From Bradyrhizobium sp. CCBAU 53421 (GTDB taxonomy: Bacteria > Pseudomonadota > Alphaproteobacteria > Rhizobiales > Xanthobacteraceae), in NCBI RefSeq assembly GCF_015291625.1, contig NZ_CP030047.1:7254001-7318000 (forward strand): a stretch of DNA of 64,000 nucleotides, read 5' to 3'. The translations under genes were made by a program, and so were the position numbers. Below the pieces are notes generated by a model. The model saw nothing but the letters and a program-made list of their open reading frames with translations, was not told the DNA's origin and searched no databases. Below are positions 39,333-48,504 of this stretch, piece after piece (position 1 is the first letter of the stretch; every line of letters starts with the position of its first letter).

Positions 39333-40012
39333 TGACTCAACTCCTTTGACCAGTTGATGGCGCGGACATAGACGCCAAGGGGATTCTTGCGCAGGCGTTC
39401 GGCATCGCGCGGCATCTCGATCACGACGGTGAGAATTGCAGTCCAGCGCTCGGTCGAACTCAGCGAGCCGTTATCGTAGGTGCGTTGGATCCATGCGATC
39501 CGAAAGCTTTCTGAAGACGCGCGAATGACGCTCGACACGTCGACGGAGATTTGCGCCTTACCCAGTTTGGCAAAAGGGTCATTGTTGCGCGCGTAGTCGT
39601 TGAGCGCAGCGGCGCCGCGATCGGTCGCAAAATCGTATGCCCGGAGCCAGTTTTGGCGCAGAACGATGCCGTCGGCCGGAAGGCCCCTGACATCCTCGAT
39701 AAAGCGCGCCAGATGGTAGGCGATCTGTGCATCAGTGGGTTGATAGTCGATGTTGGCCGGCGCGACCCTTTGGGCCTGGCCAAGATGGTCGACTTCGACC
39801 ACCCAGGGTGTGATCGAGCCTTGATTCGACTGCCAGACAAGCCCACCAGCGAGACCGGCTGACAGCATCAAGCAGCCGAATGCCATCAGGCGCCAGTTCT
39901 TGGCTTGCACGCGCGCTGATCCAATGCGTTCGTCCCAAACCTGAGCTGCTTTCTGATACGGCGTGACCGGTGCGGGCATGCGCCCGTAGTGAACGGAAGT
40001 TCGTTTGAACAT
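39329..40012 (-). CDS. trbF: conjugal transfer protein TrbF (VirB8-like)
   Basis: A 227-aa inner-membrane protein with one N-terminal anchor (LMAFGCLMLSAGLAGGLVW, near residues 43-61) and a periplasmic VirB8 fold (ITPWVVEVDHLGQAQRVAP; QIAYHLARFIEDVRGLPADGIVLRQNW; SFRIAWIQRTYDNG). It nucleates assembly of the type IV channel. It overlaps trbG by 4 bp. About 90 bp without a gene separates it from trbL, the only real gap in the core trb run. Confidence 0.92.
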   Translation of the reverse strand: MFKRTSVHYGRMPAPVTPYQKAAQVWDERIGSARVQAKNWRLMAFGCLMLSAGLAGGLVWQSNQGSITPWVVEVDHLGQAQRVAPANIDYQPTDAQIAYHLARFIEDVRGLPADGIVLRQNWLRAYDFATDRGAAALNDYARNNDPFAKLGKAQISVDVSSVIRASSESFRIAWIQRTYDNGSLSSTERWTAILTVVIEMPRDAERLRKNPLGVYVRAINWSKELSQ

Positions 40013-40104
40013 CGATGGTTACCCTGGTATCGAGTGATCGGTTTCACGTCGGGCGATGGAAGGGTTTGAGGTGCTGATGTGCGGCGTAGGTGCAGTGGTG
40101 CGTC

Positions 40105-41331
40105 TCAGCGCTCTCCTTCGGACAAATCGACGGAGGAGCCGCTGCCACCGTGATCGCCCGAGCGGACGGCGTGGCCGGCAGCCGAAGCACCATGCCGAAT
40201 AGTCTCGGCACGCTTCATCCGGCGCGCCCAATCAGGCTGCCCCTCGGCCGAGGTGCTCGCGGCCCTTTCGCCCGCTTGCTCACCTCCGAAGGCAGCCGCT
40301 GCGCGACGCAAAGGACTCATGGCAGCCGAAGCGCCAGCCTCCGCGACGCCGGCAAGGCCGCCGCTTCGATAGGCGGCTGATGCTCCGCTTAGAACAGCGC
40401 CGCCACCGCGCGCGGCGCCTGCAATCGCGCCACTAGCGAGACCAGCACCACCGGCCGCTACACCAGCACCTGCCGCAACAAGCCCGCCAGCAGCCAACCC
40501 CGTTCCAATCGCCGCACCGGCGCCGAGCTGCGGTCCGCCGGATACCAGGCCGTTTGCAATACCCGGACCGAAGATGCCGAGGCCCAGCAGGGAGAGCGCC
40601 GCGAGCACTAGCGTCATTGCGTCTTCAATGGTCGGCTGAGCGCCTCGGAAACCAGAGGTGAACTGCGAGAACAGGGTCGAACCGATGCCGACGATGACAG
40701 CTAGGACCAGAACCTTTATCCCCGAAGATATTACATTGCCCAGGACCCGCTCAGCGGCAAAGGCGGTCTTGCCAAACAGACCAAATGGAATGAGCACGAA
40801 GCCGGCCAGCGTCGTAAGCTTGAACTCGATCAGGGTGACGAAAAGCTGGATCGCCAAAATGAAGAAGGCGAGCAGCACCACGACCCACGCGAATAAGAGA
40901 ACAACGATCTGAACGAAATTCTCGAAAAAGCTGATGTAACCCATCAGGTTCGAGATCGAATCGAGCAGCGGTCGGCCGGCATCGAGTCCGACTTGGGCGA
41001 TCTTTCCCGGCCTCAGGAAATCGGATGCGGACAGGCTTGCACCCGACGCTTTCAGCCCAAGGCCGGCAAAGCTCTCGAAAACGATGCGCGCCAGGCTGTT
41101 CCAGTTGCCGATGAGGTAGGCAAGGACGCCGACGAAGAGGGTCTTCTTGACGAGCCGCGCGATGATGTCCTCGTCAGTTCCCCAACTCCAGAACAACGCA
41201 GCGAGAGTGATGTCGATCGCGGCGAGTGTCGTCGCGAGATACCCAACGTCACTGCCCAGCAACCCGAATCCGTTATCGATATAACGCGTGAACGTTTCCA
41301 AGAATTGGTCGATGATCCCGGTACCCGTCAT
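40105..41331 (-). CDS. trbL: conjugal transfer protein TrbL (VirB6-like)
   Basis: A 408-aa polytopic membrane protein. The start GIIDQFLETFTRYIDNGFGLLGSDVGYLATTLAAIDITLAALFW is typical of TrbL, and five to six further hydrophobic segments follow to residue ~245. The C-terminal 150 residues are Gly/Ala-rich (LAAGGLVAAGAGVAAGGAGLASGAIAGAARGGG) and then charged. It is the inner-membrane core of the channel. It overlaps the trbK-like gene by 4 bp. Confidence 0.92.
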   Translation of the reverse strand: MTGTGIIDQFLETFTRYIDNGFGLLGSDVGYLATTLAAIDITLAALFWSWGTDEDIIARLVKKTLFVGVLAYLIGNWNSLARIVFESFAGLGLKASGASLSASDFLRPGKIAQVGLDAGRPLLDSISNLMGYISFFENFVQIVVLLFAWVVVLLAFFILAIQLFVTLIEFKLTTLAGFVLIPFGLFGKTAFAAERVLGNVISSGIKVLVLAVIVGIGSTLFSQFTSGFRGAQPTIEDAMTLVLAALSLLGLGIFGPGIANGLVSGGPQLGAGAAIGTGLAAGGLVAAGAGVAAGGAGLASGAIAGAARGGGAVLSGASAAYRSGGLAGVAEAGASAAMSPLRRAAAAFGGEQAGERAASTSAEGQPDWARRMKRAETIRHGASAAGHAVRSGDHGGSGSSVDLSEGER

Positions 41332-41699
41332 GGCTTGGCCGCCTCGGGTGTCGCCGGTTGCGGATATGCTTGCGGGATCCGGCTCTGATCCTTTGGGGCG
41401 GGCGCCAGCCCTGCGGCGGAATCATTCTGGCCAGGGTCTGCTGGGCCGGTTCTTTTGCCAAAGAAGCGACGCCGGTTTTCGTCCCAAATCTGCTTGCAAT
41501 GCCGATAACCCGCTGTTTCCTCTAGAGTAACGCCGCGGCAGCGTGCGAGGTCGGAGTCGGCTGCATCGGTCCCTTGCTTCGCCTTCGGTGCCGACCGAGA
41601 CTCGTCTAGTCCGCGCAGCTGAATCGTGCAGGCAGCGACGGCCACTAGGCCGATTGTCGTAAGCAGCGACAGCGCCTTGAATGCCTTTACGTCGGTCAT
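41328..41699 (-). CDS. trbK-alt: TrbK-like small lipoprotein (putative entry exclusion protein)
   Basis: A 123-aa protein with an N-terminal lipoprotein-like signal (LSLLTTIGLVAVAAC). A conserved stretch, DLARCRGVTLEETAGYRHCKQIWDENRRRFFG, is shared by the TrbK-alt proteins found between trbJ and trbL in rhizobial conjugation operons. TrbK proteins are thought to block entry of a second copy of the same element. It overlaps both neighbours (4 bp and 1 bp). The Pro-rich tail appears unstructured. Confidence 0.8.
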   Translation of the reverse strand: MTDVKAFKALSLLTTIGLVAVAACTIQLRGLDESRSAPKAKQGTDAADSDLARCRGVTLEETAGYRHCKQIWDENRRRFFGKRTGPADPGQNDSAAGLAPAPKDQSRIPQAYPQPATPEAAKP

Positions 41700-42427
41700 C
41701 AGTGGAACATCTGTACATTGGAGGATTGATAGCCCTGTCCTGGTGTCAGGAAGCGCTTGAGCTGCTCTCGACCCTGATCCTGGGCCGCGGCGCGCTGCGC
41801 CGCTTCGAGGCTCTGCGCCCTGCCCTGCGCCGCCACGGCCGCCGTGAGATCGGCAAGTTGTTGCGCTTGAAGCGCGAGAATCTGATTGCCAGCCTGCGTC
41901 GCCTGCAGAGCGCCAGTGGCACCCTGGCTTGACGTCACGAGCGCGGATGTCTGGATGCGATTGGTGTCGAGGTTAGCAACGATGCCGGCCTGGACACGAA
42001 GCGCGTCTTGCGTTGCGGCATAGGAATTTTGCCATCGCGCTTGAGCGTTGGCGACCAGCAACTGGTTCGACTGGCTGCTGGTCGCTGGCGCGTAGCTTGT
42101 CGAGAAGGCATGATCGATCTGCTGCACGTCGTAAGCAATGCGCTGGGCCTGGACCAGCAATTGCTGGGTACGCTGAATCGATGATTGCAGTTGCTGCAGC
42201 GACGAATACGGCAAGCTCGCCAGATTCTTCGCTTGATTGATCAGCATCTGCGCCTCGTTCTGCAACGAGTTGATCTGGTTGTTGATCTGCTGGAGCTCCC
42301 GCGCAGCGGTCAGGACATTCTGAACGTAGTTGTTGGGATCGAAAACGATCAGCGCCCGTGCGGGGATCGTAACGCCAAGCGCCAGCGCGGTGACGCCGGC
42401 TGCGGCCAATAGGGCTAGACGCCTCAT
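41699..42427 (-). CDS. trbJ: conjugal transfer protein TrbJ (VirB5-like)
   Basis: A 242-aa exported protein (signal LALLAAAGVTALALGVTIPARA). The mature chain begins LIVFDPNNYVQNVLTAARELQQINNQINSLQNEAQMLINQAKNLASLPYSS, the TrbJ signature, and is Gln-rich and helical throughout. It is a pilus-associated minor component and the usual partner of TrbE. It overlaps trbE by 4 bp. Confidence 0.93.
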   Translation of the reverse strand: MRRLALLAAAGVTALALGVTIPARALIVFDPNNYVQNVLTAARELQQINNQINSLQNEAQMLINQAKNLASLPYSSLQQLQSSIQRTQQLLVQAQRIAYDVQQIDHAFSTSYAPATSSQSNQLLVANAQARWQNSYAATQDALRVQAGIVANLDTNRIQTSALVTSSQGATGALQATQAGNQILALQAQQLADLTAAVAAQGRAQSLEAAQRAAAQDQGREQLKRFLTPGQGYQSSNVQMFH

Positions 42428-44865
42428 GGCGATTTCTCCAGATTGACGAGATTGGGAATCAGATCTGTGGCCCAGGCGACGCCACGGTGCTGGAGCCAGG
42501 CCGGCACGAAGCCGTCAGGTCCATGTTCGGCGAGGAGCTGCGCAATGGCAGCCTGGTCTGTCTTGGAAGAGGCCGCAGTGAACGCGAGCGCAACCTCACC
42601 AAGCCCGAGTTCGAACATCCGGTTGCCGCGGCGGGACTGGCAGTAATAGTCGCGTTTTGGCGTTGCCCGACTCAATAACTCGATCTGGCGGTCATTGAGG
42701 CCGAAGCGGCGGTAGATGGCGGTGATTTGCGGTTCGATCGCCCGTTCGTTCGGCAGCAACAAGCGAGTTGGGCAGCTTTCGATGATCGCCGGCGCGATCG
42801 CGGAGCCGTCGATATCCGAGAGCGACTGGGTGGCGAAGATGACGGAGGCATTCTTTTTCCGAAGCGTCTTGAGCCATTCCCGGAGTTGCCCCGCGAAATC
42901 CTCGTCATCGAGGGCAAGCCAACCCTCATCGACAATCAGGAGTGTCGGCCGACCATCGAGACGATCCCCAATACGATGGAAGAGGTACGCCAGCACGGCC
43001 GGCGCCGCGCTCGTTCCGATCAAGCCTTCGGTCTCAAACGCCTGGACCGACGCTTCGCCAAGGCGCTCGAATTCGGCATCAAGCAGGCGCCCTGAGGGAC
43101 CACCCAGGCAATAGGGTTGCAGGGCACGTTTCAGGGAGTTGGATTGGATGAGGACTGACAGCCCCGTCAGGGTGCGTTCCTGCATCGGCGCCGAGGCGAG
43201 AGACGTCAGCGCCGACCACAGATGATCCTTGACCTCCGGGGTGATCTCGATCTTTTCCCGTGCCAGGATCGCGCAGATCCATTCGGTGGCCCATCCGCGC
43301 TCGGAAGGATCATCGATCCAGGCCAGCGGCTGCAGCGCGGCGGGCCGATCACTTCCGTCAGACAAAGCGCCGCCCAAATCATGCCAGTCGCCGCCCATGC
43401 CGAGCGCGGCCGCCCGGATCGAACCACCGAAATCGAACGCAAAGACCTGAGAGTTCGGGTAACGGCGGAATTGCAGTGCCATCAGAGCGAGCAGTACCGA
43501 CTTGCCGGCCCCCGTCGGTCCGACCACAAGGGTATGGCCGACGTCGCCGACGTGGAGGGAGAATCGGAATGGGGTCGATCCCTCGGTCTTGCCGAACAGG
43601 AGGGGCGGACCCTTGAAGTGCAGATCCCTCGCCTCGCCGGCCCATATGGCGGAAATCGGAATCATATGGGCGAGGTTGAGGGTCGAAACCGGCGGCTGAC
43701 GCACGTTGGCGTAGACGTGCCCGGGCAGACTGCCGAGCCAGGCTTCGACGGCGTTCACCGTCTCGATCATGCAGGTGAAATCACGGCCCTGAACGACCTT
43801 CTCGACCAGCCGCAACTTTTCATCGGCAGCACTAGGATCGCGGTCCCAGACGGTGATGCTCGTCGTGACAAAGGCCTGTCCGATCTGATCGGACCCCAGT
43901 TCCTGCAACGCCGCGTCGGCATCAAGCGCCTTGTTGTGGGCGTCGGTATCGAGCAGCGTCGACGCCTCGTTCGTCATGACCTCCTTGAGAATGGCGCCAA
44001 TCGACTTTCGCTTGGCGAACCACTGCCGCCGAATCTTGGTCAGCAGCTTGGTGGCGTCGGTCTTGTCGAGCATGATCGCCCGGGTCGACCAACGATAAGA
44101 GAATGGCAGGCGATTCAGGTCGTCTAGGATTCCCGGAGTCGTGGCGCCCGGAAAGCCAACAATCGTTAGGACCCGAAGATTGGCTGAGCCCAACATCGGC
44201 TCTAGCCCGCCGGTCAACGGCTGGTCGGCCAAGAGCGCATCGATGTACATGGGAATTTCGGGCACCCGAACCCGATGACGCTTGGTCGAGATTGTCGAGT
44301 GCAGGTAGGTCAGCGTGTATTGATCATCGAGCCAGGCGCATTCGGGCATAAATCCTTCAACGAGTTGAAGCACGCGGTTGGTTTGATCGATAAAACCGCG
44401 GAGTACCTCGCGAGCAGCGGCCCCAACGGCGCGGTCGCGACCCTCGTAAAGAAGTCGCTCTGCCTTGGCGGCTCCTTCCTCGGGGGGCAGATAGAGGAAG
44501 GTCAAGAAGTAGCTGGACTCGTAGTGGGCACCCGCCTCTTCAAACTGAGCTCTGCGCTCGGCGTCGACCAGTGCGGATGCGACATCCGGAAATGTGCTCG
44601 GAGGATAGGCCCCGGCAAAATGGCGCTGCGCCTCGACGAATACGGCCCAGCCTGATCCGAGGCGGCGCAGGGCGTTGTTCAGACGGCCGGCGACGGCGAC
44701 AAGTTCAGCCGGCACCGCGCTGTCGAGGTCGGGGCCGCGGAATTTCGCCGTCCGTTGGAAAGACCCGTCCTTGTTCAGGATGATTCCCTCGTCGACCAGG
44801 GCTGCCCATGGCAGGAAGTCGGCAAGACGGGCGTCGGAGCGGCGATATTCAGCGAGATTCATCAT
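42424..44865 (-). CDS. trbE: conjugal transfer ATPase TrbE (VirB4-like)
   Basis: An 813-aa cytoplasmic ATPase that energises pilus assembly. It starts MMNLAEYRRSDARLADFLPWAALVDEGIILNKDGSF. The N-terminal VirB4 domain is followed by Walker A GPTGAGKSVLLALM (roughly residue 445) and Walker B TLLIVDEGWLALDDEDF near residue 635, then VIFATQSLSDI. Upstream in-frame codons overlap trbD and are rejected. Length matches TrbE of Agrobacterium-type systems. Confidence 0.94.
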   Translation of the reverse strand: MMNLAEYRRSDARLADFLPWAALVDEGIILNKDGSFQRTAKFRGPDLDSAVPAELVAVAGRLNNALRRLGSGWAVFVEAQRHFAGAYPPSTFPDVASALVDAERRAQFEEAGAHYESSYFLTFLYLPPEEGAAKAERLLYEGRDRAVGAAAREVLRGFIDQTNRVLQLVEGFMPECAWLDDQYTLTYLHSTISTKRHRVRVPEIPMYIDALLADQPLTGGLEPMLGSANLRVLTIVGFPGATTPGILDDLNRLPFSYRWSTRAIMLDKTDATKLLTKIRRQWFAKRKSIGAILKEVMTNEASTLLDTDAHNKALDADAALQELGSDQIGQAFVTTSITVWDRDPSAADEKLRLVEKVVQGRDFTCMIETVNAVEAWLGSLPGHVYANVRQPPVSTLNLAHMIPISAIWAGEARDLHFKGPPLLFGKTEGSTPFRFSLHVGDVGHTLVVGPTGAGKSVLLALMALQFRRYPNSQVFAFDFGGSIRAAALGMGGDWHDLGGALSDGSDRPAALQPLAWIDDPSERGWATEWICAILAREKIEITPEVKDHLWSALTSLASAPMQERTLTGLSVLIQSNSLKRALQPYCLGGPSGRLLDAEFERLGEASVQAFETEGLIGTSAAPAVLAYLFHRIGDRLDGRPTLLIVDEGWLALDDEDFAGQLREWLKTLRKKNASVIFATQSLSDIDGSAIAPAIIESCPTRLLLPNERAIEPQITAIYRRFGLNDRQIELLSRATPKRDYYCQSRRGNRMFELGLGEVALAFTAASSKTDQAAIAQLLAEHGPDGFVPAWLQHRGVAWATDLIPNLVNLEKSP

Positions 44866-44875
44866 GATCGGGGGC

Positions 44876-45139
44876 TCAGGTGTTGAGATGGCCGGGAATG
44901 CGAAGATGTCGGCGCACGACGTCGACAAAGGCAGGATCGCGCTTGGCGGCCCAGACGGCGGCCATGTGGCCGATGAACCAGAGGACAAGGCCCGCGATCC
45001 AGAGCCGAAGTCCGAGCCCCAGGGCTGCAGCAAGCGTGCCGTTGACGATCGCGACCGACCGTGGCGCGCCGCCCATCAGGATTGGCTCAGTGAGCGCGCG
45101 ATGAACGAGCACGACAAAGCCTGTGACCGGTTCATCCAT
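44876..45139 (-). CDS. trbD: conjugal transfer protein TrbD (VirB3-like)
   Basis: An 87-aa inner-membrane protein. The start PVTGFVVLVHRALTEPILMGGAPRSVAIVNGTLAAALGLGLRLWIAGLVLWFIGHMAAVWAAKRDP matches TrbD, with two close hydrophobic segments as in VirB3. It recruits TrbE to the membrane. Its start overlaps the trbC stop by one base, and 10 bp separate it from trbE. Confidence 0.92.
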   Translation of the reverse strand: MDEPVTGFVVLVHRALTEPILMGGAPRSVAIVNGTLAAALGLGLRLWIAGLVLWFIGHMAAVWAAKRDPAFVDVVRRHLRIPGHLNT

Positions 45140-45465
45140 CAGATCACCACGCCGCCGCCGAAGGAGAAGAACGAAAGGAAGAAACTCGAGGCGGCAAACG
45201 CGATCGACAGACCGAACACGATCTGGATCAGCCTGCGGAAACCACCTGACGAGTCTCCGAACGCGAGCGTGAGCCCGGTCACGACAATGATGATGACGGC
45301 GATGATCTTGGCGACCGGACCTTCAACTGACTGCAAGATCTGATTGAGTGGCTGTTCCCACGGCATGTTCGATCCGGCAGCCCATGCCGGTGCCGACGCC
45401 AAAAGAAGCATCCCGGACATGGCCAGTGAAGCGGCATCTCGACGAAAACGAAATTGCGAACGCAT
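45139..45465 (-). CDS. trbC: conjugal pilin precursor TrbC (VirB2-like)
   Basis: A 108-aa pilin precursor. It has a long N-terminal export sequence (ASLAMSGMLLLASAPAWA), then MPWEQPLNQILQSVEGPVAKIIAVIIIVVTGLTLAFGD and a second hydrophobic helix, the normal two-helix pilin. TrbC proteins are processed and cyclised by the TraF peptidase, which is present in this element at 54745-55257. One base separates it from trbB. Confidence 0.92.
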   Translation of the reverse strand: MRSQFRFRRDAASLAMSGMLLLASAPAWAAGSNMPWEQPLNQILQSVEGPVAKIIAVIIIVVTGLTLAFGDSSGGFRRLIQIVFGLSIAFAASSFFLSFFSFGGGVVI

Positions 45466-45466
45466 G

Positions 45467-46441
45467 TCAGTCTCCTGTTGATGAAAGGTCGTAGCCGCCG
45501 GCGGCCCCTAGCCCGGTGACGAGGGCAAGCTCAGCGAGGCGACGGTCAGCGCCGCGCCCCGCAAGCACAGCAACGAGGTTGATGGTCTCAGCGATCAAGG
45601 CGCGCGGAACCGTGATGACGGCTTCCTGGATGAGTTGCTCGAGCCGCCGCAGGGCACCGAGCGCAGTACCCGCATGGATGGTGCCGATGCCCCCGGGGTG
45701 GCCGGTGCCCCAAGCCTTGAGCAGATCGAGTGCTTCGGCACCGCGAACTTCGCCGACTGGAATTCGGTCAGGACGCAGTCGCAGCGAGGAGCGAACGAGG
45801 TCCGATAGCGTGGCCACGCCATCTTTGGTACGCAAAGCGACGAGATTGGGCGCTTTGCACTGAAGTTCGCGGGTATCTTCGATCAGCACGACCCGATCAG
45901 AAGTCTTTGCCACCTCGGCCAAGAGCGCATTCGTCAATGTTGTCTTGCCGGTCGATGTCCCGCCGGCGACGAGGATGTTCTTGCGTGAGACGACTGCGCT
46001 CTTCAGGATGTTGGCCTGTTCCGGGGTCATGATCTCTTTGGCGACGTAGTCATCCAGCGTAAACACGGCGACGGCGGCCTTGCGGATAGCAAAGGCCGGT
46101 GCTGCAACGACCGGGGGCAAGAGCCCCTCGAAGCGTTCGCCGGTCCCAGGCAATTCGGCCGAGACCCGTGGCGCGCCGGCATGCACCTCGGCGCCTACGT
46201 GGTGCGCAACCAGGCGAACAATGCGCTCGCCATCCACTGCGGACAGAGTTTCGCCTGTATCGGTCAGGCCATGCGACAACCGGTCGATCCACAGCCGCCC
46301 ATCCGGATTGAGCATCACCTCGATGATCGCTTCGTCTTCGAGGTAGCTGGCAATCGCGGAGCCGAGCGCGCTACGCAGCATTCGCGCACCGCGCGAATTC
46401 GCCTCCGATTGAAAGGAATGGATTGCCACCGTCGCCCCCAC
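45467..46441 (-). CDS. trbB: conjugal transfer ATPase TrbB (VirB11-like)
   Basis: A 324-aa hexameric secretion ATPase. Walker A is [10 protein letters not shown] (159-168), the Asp box is [12 protein letters not shown], and the Walker B / His box region is [42 protein letters not shown]. It is the first gene of the trb run. Its upstream DNA holds one of the two 18-bp repeats that flank the MFS cargo gene, so any original promoter or coupling to copG has been separated from it. Confidence 0.94.
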   Translation of the reverse strand: MGATVAIHSFQSEANSRGARMLRSALGSAIASYLEDEAIIEVMLNPDGRLWIDRLSHGLTDTGETLSAVDGERIVRLVAHHVGAEVHAGAPRVSAELPGTGERFEGLLPPVVAAPAFAIRKAAVAVFTLDDYVAKEIMTPEQANILKSAVVSRKNILVAGGTSTGKTTLTNALLAEVAKTSDRVVLIEDTRELQCKAPNLVALRTKDGVATLSDLVRSSLRLRPDRIPVGEVRGAEALDLLKAWGTGHPGGIGTIHAGTALGALRRLEQLIQEAVITVPRALIAETINLVAVLAGRGADRRLAELALVTGLGAAGGYDLSSTGD

Positions 46442-46537
46442 CGAATGAGGGCCTCCACAGAGGGCCCCTCAGATGGGGACGATTAGAAAAGGCACCAATG
46501 GACTTGGCGCAACAAGCGCTTTCGATGATCGTAGACC

Positions 46538-46555
46538 GGCGTAGAAAAAGAAAGA
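46538..46555 (+). repeat. 18-bp direct repeat, trbB-side copy
   Basis: GGCGTAGAAAAAGAAAGA occurs here and again at 48025-48042 in the same orientation. The two copies bracket a 1.47-kb segment containing only the MFS transporter gene. The match is exact over 18 bp and stops at both ends. Confidence 0.85.
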
Positions 46556-46611
46556 TTGAGAGGCGATATTTGACGCCTACTCAATCGTATGGGTTCGCTG
46601 CGAGTTGCTGC

Positions 46612-47940
46612 TCACCACTCCGCATCGTCATCCGGAGGCAGGAGGATGGCCGAATTCTCGTACAAGCCAACTGACTCGACAGGTTCGAAGGCGCTAGCCG
46701 ACATCTCGAGAGAGATTGAACCCACCCATGACGCAAAGGCCCGGAACCAAGGCAGCGCGAACCAGAGCAATGTCACGATCTGCAGTGCTACGTTGAGACC
46801 GAACGCTACTTGATAGGCTTGGACGGGCCTATGGCCATCATTCGCAGACCATTGCTCCAGGATAAGACCTGTCGCGTATTGTGCTAGGAACGCCCAACCA
46901 AAGTGCAAGACGTTCAAGGCGCCGTTGGCACGACCGGCAAGCTCCGGCGGAAAGTAATCCGCTATCACGGCGAAGCTAACCACGGTTGCCGTTCCGACAA
47001 TTGCGACAACAGACCAGGGCAAGATAGATGGCAGAGACGCTCGAAGGATCAAGGCAAACTCGGCTGCGATAAATAGTACCGCAACCATCGCCAATATTGT
47101 CTCCGCCCCGATTCCCCTTCGTTTGACGTAATGGACCGTCATACCGAACAACCAGGCACCCGCGCTAAGTACGATCGACATAATGAAAAGCTGGCTCACG
47201 AGGCTTGCGCGATCAAACCCCTCTACGTCGGTCAGCCATGGCGATGCCCATAATCCCTGCAGAGACCAAGCCGATCCAATGCAAGTCGCCGACAATGGGG
47301 CCATTCGCCAAAAGCGCCGATCGCTGAAAACGGAGCTCAGGGTGGCGGAAGCTGTTGATGGGGCTGCGCTTCGTTCAGGCACCACGAGATAGATGAGAAT
47401 GGCCGTCGTAGCGGTCGCGACTGCCAAAATCTCGAAGAGCTGCCGCCAGCCCATCGAAGTCAGCAGGTGTTCGACGGGAGCCGTCGCGGTCACCGCTCCT
47501 AGCGATCCCAGCATGATCATATAGCCGTTCAGCAAGGCAACTCGTTCCCTAGGGAACCAAAGGATGATCGACTTCAGTCCTGCGGTCAGTGCCGCCGCTA
47601 CGCCAAGCCCGATCATTGCGCGCGCGATCAAAAGCGACAGGAAGCCAGTCGATACCGAAAACAGTCCGCCGCCCACTGCTGCGAGCAAGAGCAGAACGCT
47701 CTGGACGCGACGCGGACCAAAGTGGTCCAACAATAAACCGACGGGGATCTGGGCCACCGCGAGAACAAGAAAATAGACTGACGTAAGCAACCCGAGGTCA
47801 GCAGTCCCAAGCCCGGTGTCCGAGCTGAGATGGCTGGCGATCAGAGCGTTGATCGTTCGAAACAGATATGAGAGATAGTACCCAGCTGCAAAAGGGAGAA
47901 AAACGCGCGCGATTCGACGCCATGCTGTTGAGATTTGCAT
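46612..47940 (-). CDS. major facilitator superfamily transporter (cargo within the tra/trb block)
   Basis: A 442-aa protein with about 12 membrane segments. It starts FLPFAAGYYLSYLFRTINALIASHLSSDTGLGTADLGLLTSVYFLVLAVAQIPVGLLLDHFGPRRV, where the last part is the MFS loop 2-3 motif. The loop before the second half and the C-terminal tail are ordinary for 12-TM MFS proteins. The substrate is unknown. GC content is visibly lower than in the trb genes. It is not a conjugation gene: it sits between copG and trbB, bounded by exact 18-bp direct repeats, so it looks inserted. Confidence 0.88.
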   Translation of the reverse strand: MQISTAWRRIARVFLPFAAGYYLSYLFRTINALIASHLSSDTGLGTADLGLLTSVYFLVLAVAQIPVGLLLDHFGPRRVQSVLLLLAAVGGGLFSVSTGFLSLLIARAMIGLGVAAALTAGLKSIILWFPRERVALLNGYMIMLGSLGAVTATAPVEHLLTSMGWRQLFEILAVATATTAILIYLVVPERSAAPSTASATLSSVFSDRRFWRMAPLSATCIGSAWSLQGLWASPWLTDVEGFDRASLVSQLFIMSIVLSAGAWLFGMTVHYVKRRGIGAETILAMVAVLFIAAEFALILRASLPSILPWSVVAIVGTATVVSFAVIADYFPPELAGRANGALNVLHFGWAFLAQYATGLILEQWSANDGHRPVQAYQVAFGLNVALQIVTLLWFALPWFRAFASWVGSISLEMSASAFEPVESVGLYENSAILLPPDDDAEW

Positions 47941-48024
47941 GCTGGCCCCTTTGCTCTCAGCTCACCCGAGCCGATAGCGCGTCCAGCTTTTGTCAGTTCG
48001 GTTAACTCGCGGCGGTAGTAGGCT

Positions 48025-48042
48025 GGCGTAGAAAAAGAAAGA
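48025..48042 (+). repeat. 18-bp direct repeat, copG-side copy
   Basis: This is the second copy of GGCGTAGAAAAAGAAAGA (see 46538-46555), lying 30 bp before the copG stop. Joining the two copies would remove the MFS segment and leave a copG-trbB spacing of about 145 bp. Confidence 0.85.
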
Positions 48043-48072
48043 GCGGCGAAACGGTCTATCGACATGGTTCAA

Positions 48073-48498
48073 TCAGCCTTCTTCTGCCGATTCCTGACGG
48101 CGGATATCTTCTGGAATCTCGCGCAGAAAGCTTTGCCCCTTTTGCAAACGACGCCCGAGCGCCTCGACAAATCCCTCAAAGCGCTCCCTTCCCTTTGCTT
48201 GAGCGGCCGCTTGCGCATCGTTGGGCAACGGTGGCGTGATCGTCAGCCAAAAACGAATGAAGAGGGCCAAGGTCTCGGCCGTCAAACCGACGTCACGTTC
48301 CAGCCTCTGCATCTGACGGGAAAGCCGATCCAGACGACGGGTAAATGCTGCCTCCCGCCTGTCCGCTCCATCCGGTGACAGAAACGAAGCGACGGCCGCT
48401 TCCACGATCGCAGACCGCGAAAGCTTCTTGCGATCGGCAAGATCGGAAATTTGCCTCAGAAGCTCGGGCGGGAAATACACGTTCATCCGGTCGCGCAT
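48073..48498 (-). CDS. CopG/ribbon-helix-helix protein of the conjugation operon
   Basis: A 141-aa protein. Residues 1-45 (DRMNVYFPPELLRQISDLADRKKLSRSAIVEAAVASFL) form a ribbon-helix-helix DNA-binding domain, followed by a charged helical stretch (FTRRLDRLSRQMQRLERDVGLTAETLALFIRFWLTITPPLP). Proteins of this kind lie between traG and trbB in this ICE class and are presumed to control the operon or assist the relaxosome (inference). The start is 6 bp after the traG stop. Confidence 0.87.
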   Translation of the reverse strand: MRDRMNVYFPPELLRQISDLADRKKLSRSAIVEAAVASFLSPDGADRREAAFTRRLDRLSRQMQRLERDVGLTAETLALFIRFWLTITPPLPNDAQAAAQAKGRERFEGFVEALGRRLQKGQSFLREIPEDIRRQESAEEG

Positions 48499-48504
48499 AT
48501 TGCC

